A DNA stretch of 64,000 bases, from positions 120,825 through 184,824 of the forward strand of contig NZ_RCYZ01000007.1 of the NCBI RefSeq assembly GCF_006439025.1, given 5' to 3'. Positions 26,851 to 35,012 of the stretch are shown piece after piece. Source of the stretch: Hymenobacter nivis (GTDB taxonomy: Bacteria; Bacteroidota; Bacteroidia; Cytophagales; Hymenobacteraceae). Each line of letters starts with the position of its first letter. Positions within the stretch are counted from its first letter, which is position 1. The notes beneath the pieces were generated by a model. The model was not told the origin of the DNA. It did not search any database and saw only the letters and a list, made by a program, of their open reading frames with translations. The translations under genes were made by a program, and so were the position numbers.

Positions 26851-27182
26851 AATATGGTTACCTTTCATCCCTCCTAATCACTCCTCAACTGCTCTTCTTA
26901 TAAATGAAGCCAGTACAAGCCGATGGTCCTCGGCTTTGCCCGCTCCTGCGGCGTTGCAACTCCCACGGTGGGGCCCCCAGCGCACGGCGGCAGGAGGCCG
27001 CTGGCGGGCGCACCCGCGGAATGCCCGCCGTGGGATGCCGGGTGCTGCCCCCCAGCCACCAAATCCTCCCCCCCTGGGTCCTCAGCCCCCCTCCGGCTCC
27101 CACCGTTTTATAGAAAAAAAGCTGTTGTTTTGGGTCCTGCGGCGGACCCGCCGCGCCTTCTCACCCTCACGTCCCCGTTTTC

Positions 27183-28379
27183 ATGACCCATTTCCGCCGC
27201 CTCGGGGCGGGCGGCCTCGGCAGCTTGCTGCTGCTGGCCGCCTGCAACTCGCAGCCCACCGCCCAGCAAAGCACCGCTGGGACCCCCGAAACCGCCACCG
27301 ATTCTGCCCGCACCCCTTCCGCTGCCATGCCCACCTCCACCGCTTTTGGTAAAACCACCGACGGCACCGAAGCCCGTCTGTTCACCCTCACCAACGCCAA
27401 GGGCATGACGGTGACCATCAGCAACTACGGGGGCACCATCACCGGCATTCAAGTGCCGGATAAGAACGGCAAGACTGGCGACGTGGTGCTGGGCTTCGAC
27501 GAGGTGAGCGGCTACCAAAGCCCCGCCTTTTTGAAGTCGAGCCCCTACTTCGGGGCCCTGATTGGGCGCTACGGCAACCGCATCAAGGGCGGCAAGTTCA
27601 GCCTGGATGGCAAGGCGTACACGCTGGCCGCCAACAACGGCCCCAACTCGCTGCACGGCGGCAAGCAGGGCTTCGACAAGAAATTCTGGACGGCCACGCC
27701 CGCCCGCTCGACCGACGGCCAGAGCCTGACGCTGAAGTACTTGAGCAAGGACGGCGAAGAAGGCTACCCCGGGGCCCTCGACGTGACGGTGGTGTACACC
27801 CTCACCGACGACAACGGCCTGCGCATCGACTACACCGCCACCACCGACAAGCCCACGGTGCTCAACCTCACCAACCACGCCTACTTCAACCTGAGCCTGG
27901 GCCAGAGCAAGGACGTGCTAGCCCACGAGGTAACGCTGCCCGCCGACCGCTACACCGTGGTGGACGCCACCCTGATTCCGACCGGCGAGTTGAAGCCGGT
28001 GAAGGGCACGCCGTTTGACTTTACCACGCCCCACGCCATCGGCGAGCGAATTGCCAAGGTGCCCGGTGGCTACGACCACAACTGGGTGCTGAATAAAACT
28101 ACCGGCCAGCACAGCGCCGCCACCGTGTACGACCCCGCCTCGGGCCGCACCCTGGAGGTGACCACCGACCAGCCCGGCGTGCAGTTCTACACCGGCAACT
28201 TCCTCGACGGCACCCTGACGGGCCACAACGGCACCGTATACGGCAAGCACGGCGGCTTCTGCCTCGAAACCCAGCACTTCCCCGACTCGCCCAACCAGCC
28301 CAAGTTCCCGACCACCGAACTGAAGCCGGGCGAGACCTACCACACCGCCACCACCTACACGTTTGGGGTGCGGAAATAG
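27183..28379 (+). CDS. galM: Aldose 1-epimerase (mutarotase) lipoprotein
   Basis: A 398-residue lipoprotein. The lipobox is LLLAAC. After a Thr/Ser-rich spacer comes a galactose-mutarotase-type domain (about 55-398) with ISNYGGTITGIQVPD, GRYGNRIKGGKF, NNGPNSLHGGKQGFDKK, VLNLTNHAYFNL (catalytic histidine region) and the late VQFYTGNFLDG and GGFCLETQHFPDSPN. It equilibrates alpha and beta anomers of aldoses such as galactose or arabinose, here outside the cytoplasm. It is the first gene of the arabinose cluster, separated from araB by 112 bases containing a long hairpin. Confidence 0.9.
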   Translation: MTHFRRLGAGGLGSLLLLAACNSQPTAQQSTAGTPETATDSARTPSAAMPTSTAFGKTTDGTEARLFTLTNAKGMTVTISNYGGTITGIQVPDKNGKTGDVVLGFDEVSGYQSPAFLKSSPYFGALIGRYGNRIKGGKFSLDGKAYTLAANNGPNSLHGGKQGFDKKFWTATPARSTDGQSLTLKYLSKDGEEGYPGALDVTVVYTLTDDNGLRIDYTATTDKPTVLNLTNHAYFNLSLGQSKDVLAHEVTLPADRYTVVDATLIPTGELKPVKGTPFDFTTPHAIGERIAKVPGGYDHNWVLNKTTGQHSAATVYDPASGRTLEVTTDQPGVQFYTGNFLDGTLTGHNGTVYGKHGGFCLETQHFPDSPNQPKFPTTELKPGETYHTATTYTFGVRK

Positions 28380-28390
28380 GGCCCCAGAGC

Positions 28391-28440
28391 GGCCCAGCGG
28401 TGATGACGCGGCAATTCTACCGCGTCGGCACCGCTGGGCC
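28391..28440 (+). terminator. Long hairpin between galM and araB
   Basis: A stem of about 20 bp (28391-28411 with 28420-28440) with one mismatch, one G-U pair and an 8-base loop. No T-run follows, so it may stabilise the galM mRNA end or attenuate transcription into araB. Confidence 0.6.
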
Positions 28441-28491
28441 CGTGCTTCCAGCTGCGCATTTATTCCTTAATCCCTTAGCACTATTCTGACC

Positions 28492-30225
28492 GTGCCAGAA
28501 CAACCTTCCGCTGCCCCGGCCTACGTCATCGGCCTCGACTACGGCACCGATTCGGTGCGCGCCCTGCTGGTGAACGCCCGCACCGGCGCCGAAGTCGCGC
28601 AGGCCGTGCACTACTACCCGCGCTGGCAGCGCGGCGCCTACTGCAACGCCACCAAAAACCGCTTCCGCCAGCACCCGCTCGACTACATCGAGGGCCTGGA
28701 AACCACCATCAAGCAGGTGCTGGCCCACGTGGCCAACCCTGCCGAAGTGGTGGGCCTGGCCGTGGACACCACCGGCTCGACGCCGGGCCCCGTGAACGCC
28801 GACGGCGTGGCCCTGGGCCTGCTGCCCGAGTTTGCCGAGAACCCCAACGCGCTGTTTGTGCTCTGGAAAGACCACACGGCCCTGGCCGAAGCCGCCGAAA
28901 TTAACTACAAGGCCCGCACCTGGGGCGGCGAGGACTACACCAAGTACGAGGGCGGCATTTACTCCTCGGAGTGGTTCTGGGCGAAAATCATGCACATCGT
29001 GCGCGAAGATGACGCCGTGGCCCAGGCCGCCCACTCCTGGATGGAGCACTGCGACTGGGTGACGCTGCTGCTGACCGGCGGCGAGCTGGCCAGCTTCAAG
29101 CGCAGCCGCTGCGCCGCCGGCCACAAGGCCATGTGGCACGCGAGCTGGGGCGGCCTGCCCCCGCAGCAGTTCCTCGATTTCCTGGAGCCGAAACTGGCCG
29201 GGCTGCACAATCGATTATTCACGGAAACGTACACCGCCGACGAAGTAGCCGGCCACCTTTCCGAAGAATGGGCCGCCCGCTTGGGCCTTACCACCAACAC
29301 GGTAGTGGCCGTGGGCTCGTTCGACGCCCACGCCGGGGCCGTGGCCGGCGAGATAGAATCTTATTCCATGGTGAAGGTGATGGGCACCAGCACCTGCGAC
29401 ATTGTGGTGGCCCCCACCGCTGAAGTGGGCGACCACCTGGTGCAGGGCATCTGCGGGCAGGTGGACGGTTCGGTCATCCCCGGAATGCTGGGCCTGGAAG
29501 CCGGCCAATCGGCCTTCGGCGACCTGCTGGCCTGGTTTCGCAACATGCTGGAGTGGCCGCTGCAAGCCGGCCTCACGGAGTCGAAGGTGCTCAGCGCCGA
29601 CCAGCTGGGGGCCCTGCGCCAGGAAATGAGCGACAACCTGCTGCGCCGCCTCACCCAGGCCGCCGCCGAGGTGGACCCCGCCGAAAGCCACGTGCTGGCC
29701 CTGGACTGGGTGAACGGCCGCCGCACGCCCGACGCCAACCAGGCCCTGAAAGGGGCCCTGACGAACCTGACGATGGGCACTTCGGCGCCCCAGATTTTTA
29801 GGGCCCTGGTGGAAGCCATTTGCTACGGCTCGAAGCAAATTGTGGAACGCTTCGAGCAGGAAGGCATTCCCATCAAGCAAGTCATCGGCATCGGCGGCGT
29901 GGCCAAGAAATCGGCCTTCGTGATGCAGACGCTGGCCGACGTGCTCGACCGGCCCATCAAAATTGCGGTGTCGGAGCAGGCGCCGGCGCTAGGCGCGGCC
30001 ATGTACGCGGCCGTGGCCGCCGGCATTTACCCCGACGTGCTGAGCGCCCAAAAGGCGCTGGGCAGCGGCTTTGCCGAAACCTACACCCCCAACCCCGCCC
30101 GCGTGGCCGACTACGCCGCCCGCTACGCCCAGTACCAGGCCCTGGGCCAGTTTGTGGAAAGCACCACGGCCGGCCCCGCCGCGCCCGTGGCGGAAACCGA
30201 AACCCAAGCCGTGACCACCGCATGA
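28492..30225 (+). CDS. araB: Ribulokinase
   Basis: A 577-residue FGGY-family sugar kinase that phosphorylates L-ribulose to L-ribulose 5-phosphate. Features are VIGLDYGTDSVRALL at the N-terminus, VDTTGSTPGPV, GSFDAHAGAVAG, VMGTSTCDIV and IGIGGVAKKSAFVMQ near the C-terminal nucleotide site. Length matches AraB rather than xylulokinase (about 500). The start is a GTG at 28492; no in-frame ATG lies near it. The stop overlaps the araD start (ATGA), indicating translational coupling. Confidence 0.93.
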   Translation: MPEQPSAAPAYVIGLDYGTDSVRALLVNARTGAEVAQAVHYYPRWQRGAYCNATKNRFRQHPLDYIEGLETTIKQVLAHVANPAEVVGLAVDTTGSTPGPVNADGVALGLLPEFAENPNALFVLWKDHTALAEAAEINYKARTWGGEDYTKYEGGIYSSEWFWAKIMHIVREDDAVAQAAHSWMEHCDWVTLLLTGGELASFKRSRCAAGHKAMWHASWGGLPPQQFLDFLEPKLAGLHNRLFTETYTADEVAGHLSEEWAARLGLTTNTVVAVGSFDAHAGAVAGEIESYSMVKVMGTSTCDIVVAPTAEVGDHLVQGICGQVDGSVIPGMLGLEAGQSAFGDLLAWFRNMLEWPLQAGLTESKVLSADQLGALRQEMSDNLLRRLTQAAAEVDPAESHVLALDWVNGRRTPDANQALKGALTNLTMGTSAPQIFRALVEAICYGSKQIVERFEQEGIPIKQVIGIGGVAKKSAFVMQTLADVLDRPIKIAVSEQAPALGAAMYAAVAAGIYPDVLSAQKALGSGFAETYTPNPARVADYAARYAQYQALGQFVESTTAGPAAPVAETETQAVTTA

Positions 30226-30920
30226 GCCAGTACCAAGCCCTGAAGCAGACCTGCTACGACGCCAACATGCAACTACCGGCCCTCGGGCTGGTACTCTTCA
30301 CCTTCGGCAATGCCAGCGTGGTGGACCGCGAAAACCGCGTGTTTGCCATTAAGCCCAGCGGCGTGCCCTACGCCACGCTGCGGCCGGAGGACATCGTGAT
30401 TGTGGACTTCGACAATAACATTGTGGAAGGCACCAAGCGGCCATCGTCCGACACCAAAACCCACGCGGTGCTGTACAGCCACTGGGCGCACATCGGCGGC
30501 ATCGTGCACACGCACAGCACCTACGCCACGGCCTGGGCCCAGGCGCAGCTCGACATTCCGGTGCTGGGCACCACCCACGCCGACCACCTCACGGCCGACG
30601 TGCCCTGCGCCCCGCCCATGGCCGACGACATGATTGCCGGCGACTACGAGCACGAAACCGGCTGGCAAATCATGAACGAGTTCACCCGCCGCGGCCTCGC
30701 GCCCGACGAAGTGGAAATGGTGCTACTGGCCAACCACGCGCCCTTCACTTGGGGCCCCACCGTGGAAAAAGCCGTGTACAACAGCGCCGTGCTGGAGGAA
30801 GTAGCCCGCATGGCTTACCTCAGCACCACGCTGCGCGCCGACGTGCCGCGCCTGAAAGACGCATTGATTAAAAAACACTACGAGCGCAAGCACGGCGTGA
30901 ATTCCTACTACGGGCAGTAA
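30222..30920 (+). CDS. araD: L-ribulose-5-phosphate 4-epimerase
   Basis: A 232-residue class II aldolase-fold enzyme that converts L-ribulose 5-phosphate to D-xylulose 5-phosphate. It shows FGNASVVDRENRVFAIKPSG, IVHTHSTYATAWAQA with the zinc-binding HTH, GTTHADHLTADVPC, LLANHAPFTWG and the C-terminal KKHYERKHGVNSYYGQ. The start codon overlaps the araB stop by four bases. An inverted repeat lies between it and araA. Confidence 0.94.
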   Translation: MSQYQALKQTCYDANMQLPALGLVLFTFGNASVVDRENRVFAIKPSGVPYATLRPEDIVIVDFDNNIVEGTKRPSSDTKTHAVLYSHWAHIGGIVHTHSTYATAWAQAQLDIPVLGTTHADHLTADVPCAPPMADDMIAGDYEHETGWQIMNEFTRRGLAPDEVEMVLLANHAPFTWGPTVEKAVYNSAVLEEVARMAYLSTTLRADVPRLKDALIKKHYERKHGVNSYYGQ

Positions 30921-30924
30921 ACCA

Positions 30925-31003
30925 GTAGCGTGGACTCTGTGAGTCCGCGCGTTGAACGGCCCGCTAACCAACCCTACGCGCGGACTCGCAGAGTCCACGC
31001 TAC
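30925..31003. repeat. 28-bp inverted repeat between araD and araA
   Basis: Arms 30925-30952 and 30976-31003 are reverse complements over 28 bases with one G-U pair, loop 23 bases. Inside each arm a nested GGACTC/GAGTCC palindrome is visible. There is no T-run. It ends 12 bases before the araA ATG. It may be a dispersed palindromic repeat, an mRNA stabiliser or an attenuator. Confidence 0.8.
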
Positions 31004-31015
31004 ATCTAAAATATC

Positions 31016-32503
31016 ATGATTGACATTTCGCACTACGAAGCCTGGTTCATCACCGGCAGCCAGCACCTGTACGGTCCCGAAACCCTGGAGCAAGTGGCCC
31101 AGCACTCGCAGCAGATTGCCGCGGAGTTTGGCACCAAGCTGCCCATCAAAATCGTGTACAAGCCCGTGCTGACGGGCCCCGCCGAGATTTACAAGCTGAT
31201 GCAGGAGGCCAACACCACGGAGAACTGCGTGGGCCTCATTGCCTGGATGCACACCTTCTCGCCGGCCAAAATGTGGATCAACGGCTTGAAGATTCTGCAG
31301 AAGCCACTGGCGCACCTGCACACGCAGTTCAACCGCGACATTCCGTGGGCCGACATCGACATGGATTTCATGAACACCAACCAATCGGCGCACGGCGACC
31401 GGGAGTTTGGCTTCATCGGCACGCGCATGCGCCTGAACCGCAAGGTAATAGTGGGCCACTGGCAGAGCGCCGACGTGCACGAGCGCCTCAGCATTTGGAG
31501 CCGCGTGGCCTGCGCCTGGGCCGATTGGCAGGGGGCCCACTTCGTGCGCTTCGGCGACAACATGCGCTACGTGGCCGTGACCGAGGGCGACAAGGTGGAA
31601 GCTGAAATCAAGTTCGGCTACGAGGTGAACACCTACGGCATCGGTGACTTGGTGGCCGAGGTAAATGCCGTGACCGACGAGCAGATTGCTGGCCTGGTGG
31701 CTACCTACGAGCAGGAATACGAGCTGGGCGACAACCTGAAAGAAGGCGGCGAGAAGCGCGAGAGCCTGCGCGACGCGGCCCGCATCGAGCTGGGCATGCG
31801 CAAGTTCCTAACCGACCGCAACGCCAAGGGCTTCACCGACACCTTCGAGGACCTGCACGGCATGAAGCAGCTGCCCGGCATTGCCACCCAGCGCCTGATG
31901 GCCGACGGCTACGGCTTCGGCGGCGAGGGCGACTGGAAAACCTCGGCCCTGGTGCGCGCCATGAAGGTGATGGGCGCCGGCCTGCCCGGCGGCAACTCCT
32001 TCATGGAAGACTACACCTACCATTTCGCGCCTGGCAACGAGCAGGTGTTGGGTTCGCACATGCTCGAAATCTGCCCCAGCATTGCCGCAGGCAAGGTGCG
32101 CGCTGAGATTCACCCCCTGGGCATTGGCGGCAAGGAAGACCCGGTGCGCTTGGTGTTCAACTGCCCCGCCGGCCCGGCCTTGAACGCGACCCTCGTGGAC
32201 ATGGGCAACCGGTTCCGCATGATTGTGAACACAGTGGAGGCCGTGGCGCCCGAGCAAGACCTGCCCAACCTGCCCGTGGCCCGCGTGCTCTGGAAGGTGC
32301 ACCCCGACATGAAAACCGGCCTCGCGGCCTGGATTCTGGCCGGCGGCGCCCACCACACCGGCTACAGCCAAAACCTGACCCCGGAGTACCTGGAGGACTT
32401 CGCCGAAATGGCGGGGATTGAGTTTTTGGTCATTGACGCCGACACCAAGTTGCGCACCTTCAAAAACGAGCTGCGCTACAACGAAGTGGCTTTCCGCGGC
32501 TAA
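31016..32503 (+). CDS. araA: L-arabinose isomerase
   Basis: A 495-residue metal-dependent isomerase that converts L-arabinose to L-ribulose in the cytoplasm. Diagnostic stretches are EAWFITGSQHLYG, GLIAWMHTFSPAKMWI, LHTQFNRDIPW, GDGYGFGGEGDWKT-like GYGFGGEGDWKTSAL, FMEDYTYHF and GGAHHTGYSQNL, carrying the usual Glu and His metal ligands. Length is normal for AraA. It completes the araB-araD-araA pathway and is followed by a strong terminator. Confidence 0.96.
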   Translation: MIDISHYEAWFITGSQHLYGPETLEQVAQHSQQIAAEFGTKLPIKIVYKPVLTGPAEIYKLMQEANTTENCVGLIAWMHTFSPAKMWINGLKILQKPLAHLHTQFNRDIPWADIDMDFMNTNQSAHGDREFGFIGTRMRLNRKVIVGHWQSADVHERLSIWSRVACAWADWQGAHFVRFGDNMRYVAVTEGDKVEAEIKFGYEVNTYGIGDLVAEVNAVTDEQIAGLVATYEQEYELGDNLKEGGEKRESLRDAARIELGMRKFLTDRNAKGFTDTFEDLHGMKQLPGIATQRLMADGYGFGGEGDWKTSALVRAMKVMGAGLPGGNSFMEDYTYHFAPGNEQVLGSHMLEICPSIAAGKVRAEIHPLGIGGKEDPVRLVFNCPAGPALNATLVDMGNRFRMIVNTVEAVAPEQDLPNLPVARVLWKVHPDMKTGLAAWILAGGAHHTGYSQNLTPEYLEDFAEMAGIEFLVIDADTKLRTFKNELRYNEVAFRG

Positions 32504-32510
32504 TACCCAA

Positions 32511-32562
32511 CGCGCTACGGGGCCCTGGCGCCCGCTTGGGGCCCCGTAGCGCGCTTCTTTTT
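32511..32562 (+). terminator. Terminator after araA
   Basis: A perfect 15-bp stem (32511-32525 with 32539-32553, arm CGCGCTACGGGGCCC) followed by TTCTTTTT. The GH51 gene downstream therefore probably has its own promoter. Confidence 0.9.
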
Positions 32563-32709
32563 CCGGGCGAAGCCGCACTTCGCAGCCGACCGTTCCGCTG
32601 GCCCAAAAGCCACCGGCTCAGCATTTTCTTGCCTTCACCTTCGCGTTGCTGGCCCGGCGTTGTCCGTCACGAGCTGACATTCTCCCCACCCGTTCATAGT
32701 CCGAATTTT

Positions 32710-34785
32710 ATGCGCTCATCCTCCCGCTTTCCTGCCTTGGCGCCCGGCTTGGCCCTGCTCGGGGCCCTCGCCGGGGGCCCCGCCGGGGCCCAAACCGCGG
32801 CCCCCGTGGCCCTCACCGTGCAAGTAAACAAGCCCGGTGCGGCCGTCAATAAGAACATGTACGGCCTGTTTTTCGAAGACATCAACTTCGCCGCTGACGG
32901 GGGCCTCTACCCCGAGCTGGTGAAGAATAAGTCGTTCGAAACCGCCCCCGCGCTGCTGGGCTGGAAGGCGTTGCAGGGCGGTGCCAACCTGGACGCCTAC
33001 GCCGTGCGGGCCGAGCAGGGCGTGAGCGCCGCCAACAAGCAGTACGTGCGCCTGACCACCCGCGCCGGGGCCCCCGGCGAGGCCGGCATCGAGAACGAAG
33101 GCTTCCGCGGCATGGGCATCAAGGCGGGCGGCGAGTACACGCTTTCCTTCTACGCCCGGCGGGGCCCCGGCAGCATCGGCGGCCTCACGGCGGTGATTAT
33201 GGGCGAGAAGGGCCAAGCGCTGGCCACGGCGCCCGTCACGGGCTTCACCGACCAGTGGCAGCGCTACTCGGTGGTGCTGAAGGCCACCGGCACCCTCAAT
33301 AAGGCCTTCCTGAAGCTGGTGCTCAACGGCGCCGGCACGGTGGACCTGGACGTGGTGTCGCTGTTTCCGAAGGACACCTGGCAGGGCCGGCCCAACGGCC
33401 TGCGCACCGACTTGGTGCAGCTGCTCAAGGACATGAAGCCCGGCTTCCTGCGCTTCCCCGGCGGCTGCATTGTGGAGGGGCGCACCCTCTCGGAACGCTA
33501 CCAGTGGAAGGAGACCATCGGCGACGTGGCCAGCCGCCAGCCGCTGATTAACCGCTGGAACATGGAGTTCAAGCACCGCTCGACGCCCGATTACTACCAG
33601 TCGTTTGGCCTGGGTTTCTACGAGTATTTCCAGCTCTCGGAAGACATCGGGGCCGAGCCGCTGCCGATTCTCAACGTGGGCATGGCCTGCCAGTTCAACT
33701 CGGGCGAGCTGGCCCCGATGGGCACCGCCAGCGCCAAGGGCGGCCCCAACGCGGAGGGCGCGGGGGCCCCCGGCGCCGCTACTAGCGACCCGTCGCTGGA
33801 CGTGTTCATCCAGGACGCGCTCGACCTGGTGGAGTTTGCCAACGGCCCGGCCAGCAGCCCCTGGGGCGCCAAGCGCGTGGCCATGGGCCACCCCGCGCCC
33901 TTCAACCTGAAGATGATCGGCATCGGCAACGAGCAGTGGGGGCCCCAGTACCTGGAGCGCTACGAGCCGTTTGCCAAGGCCTTGAAGGCCAAGTACCCCA
34001 ACATTGAAATCGTGAGCAGCGCGGGCCCCTCGCCCGACGGCGAATTGTTTGACAAGGCCAGCAAGCGCCTGGGCGAGCTGAACGCCGAGTACGTGGACGA
34101 GCACTACTACGCCAAGGCCGACTGGTTCCGCCAGAACGTGGGCCGCTACGACAACTACGCCCGCAAGGGGCCCAAAATCTTCGCCGGCGAGTACGCCGCC
34201 CAGAGCGTTTCCACCGGCAGCCCCGACAACAAGAACACCTGGGACTGCGCCATTTCCGAGGCCGCCTTTATGACCGGCCTGGAGCGCAACGCCGACGTGG
34301 TGGGCATGGCCAGCTACGCCCCGCTCTTCGCCAACGTGGACGCCTGGCAGTGGACGCCCGACATGATCTGGTTCGACAACCTGAACTCGTACGGCTCGCC
34401 GAGCTACTACGTGCAGAAAATGTACGCCCTCAACAAGGGCACCCAGGTGCTACCCGTGACCATGCCCGGCGGCGCCAAAAATGGCACCGATAACCTCTTC
34501 GCCAGCGCCGTAGCCGACGACAAGGCCGGCGACGTGGTGGTGAAGCTGGTGAACTACTCCAGCAGCCCACGGGCGGTCAGCATTAACCTGGCCGGGGCCA
34601 AAAAGCTCGGCAAAACCGGCCGCGCCCAGGTGATGGCCAGCGCCGACCTGCAAACCCAGAACAGCCTGCAAGAGCCCAAAAAGCTCGCCCCGCAGGAATC
34701 GTCCTTCGCCGTGCGCGGCTCGACGGTGAGCTACACCCTGGCCCCCAATTCCTTCACGGTGCTGCGGGTGGCAGGCAAAAAATAG
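32710..34785 (+). CDS. Secreted GH51 alpha-L-arabinofuranosidase
   Basis: A 691-residue exported enzyme that removes alpha-L-arabinofuranosyl side groups from arabinan or arabinoxylan. After the signal peptide (ending GGPAGAQ) comes NKNMYGLFFEDINFAADGGLY. A CBM4-like jelly-roll region covers about 80-220. The catalytic barrel contains FLRFPGGCIVEG, GIGNEQWGP with acid/base E408 and FAGEYAAQ with nucleophile E494. A C-terminal beta domain ends TLAPNSFTVLRV. The ATG at 32710 begins the signal sequence. It follows araA and precedes the GH43 arabinanase. Confidence 0.94.
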   Translation: MRSSSRFPALAPGLALLGALAGGPAGAQTAAPVALTVQVNKPGAAVNKNMYGLFFEDINFAADGGLYPELVKNKSFETAPALLGWKALQGGANLDAYAVRAEQGVSAANKQYVRLTTRAGAPGEAGIENEGFRGMGIKAGGEYTLSFYARRGPGSIGGLTAVIMGEKGQALATAPVTGFTDQWQRYSVVLKATGTLNKAFLKLVLNGAGTVDLDVVSLFPKDTWQGRPNGLRTDLVQLLKDMKPGFLRFPGGCIVEGRTLSERYQWKETIGDVASRQPLINRWNMEFKHRSTPDYYQSFGLGFYEYFQLSEDIGAEPLPILNVGMACQFNSGELAPMGTASAKGGPNAEGAGAPGAATSDPSLDVFIQDALDLVEFANGPASSPWGAKRVAMGHPAPFNLKMIGIGNEQWGPQYLERYEPFAKALKAKYPNIEIVSSAGPSPDGELFDKASKRLGELNAEYVDEHYYAKADWFRQNVGRYDNYARKGPKIFAGEYAAQSVSTGSPDNKNTWDCAISEAAFMTGLERNADVVGMASYAPLFANVDAWQWTPDMIWFDNLNSYGSPSYYVQKMYALNKGTQVLPVTMPGGAKNGTDNLFASAVADDKAGDVVVKLVNYSSSPRAVSINLAGAKKLGKTGRAQVMASADLQTQNSLQEPKKLAPQESSFAVRGSTVSYTLAPNSFTVLRVAGKK

Positions 34786-34818
34786 GGCCCCGGCGGGCAA
34801 TGGCTGGTTGGGAAAAGG

Positions 34819-34929
34819 CGGTCATACCCATCTAGCGTCCGCGTAATCGAAGAATCTCTTCCGCTGGGTAAATCAATTACTACCGCGGAAAAGATGCTTC
34901 GCTGCGCGGACGCCAGATGAGCATGACCG
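34819..34929. repeat. Long palindromic intergenic repeat, copy 1
   Basis: A roughly 110-base imperfect palindrome. Outer arms are 34819-34843 and 34905-34929 (GCGTCCGCG near the left arm end, matching CGCGGACGC on the right). Inner arms match ATCTCTTCCGC with GCGGAAAAGAT. The right end, GACGCCAGATGAGCATGAC, recurs nearly unchanged at 40854-40872, and the left arm recurs at 43039-43069. Confidence 0.8.
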
Positions 34930-35012
34930 TTTCGATAATACAACGTTTCAACACAACGTCTTACCAATTCCCAAGTGGCCGCGCTCCTTTCCTCTTTTAC
35001 CCAAAAATTCCC

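Larger units (their letters stand above)
26548..27182. other. Long regulatory-looking intergenic region before galM
   Basis: 635 bases without a supported gene, before the arabinose operon. The first half is AT-rich and holds a hairpin (CCGGCAAGC arms at 26681-26689 and 26706-26714) and two candidate operators (26560-26579 and 26837-26850). The second half (26900-27110) is G/C-rich with short open frames that show no family features. The region probably contains the operon promoter, but no clear TAnnTTTG box close to 27183 was seen. Confidence 0.6.

Noticed and set aside
29204..29220. CACAATCGATTATTC as another LacI-type operator
   Set aside because: It lies inside the araB coding sequence and lacks a matching right half; probably chance.
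32716..34104. A 462-codon minus-strand open frame
   Set aside because: Antisense to the GH51 gene, no recognisable domain.
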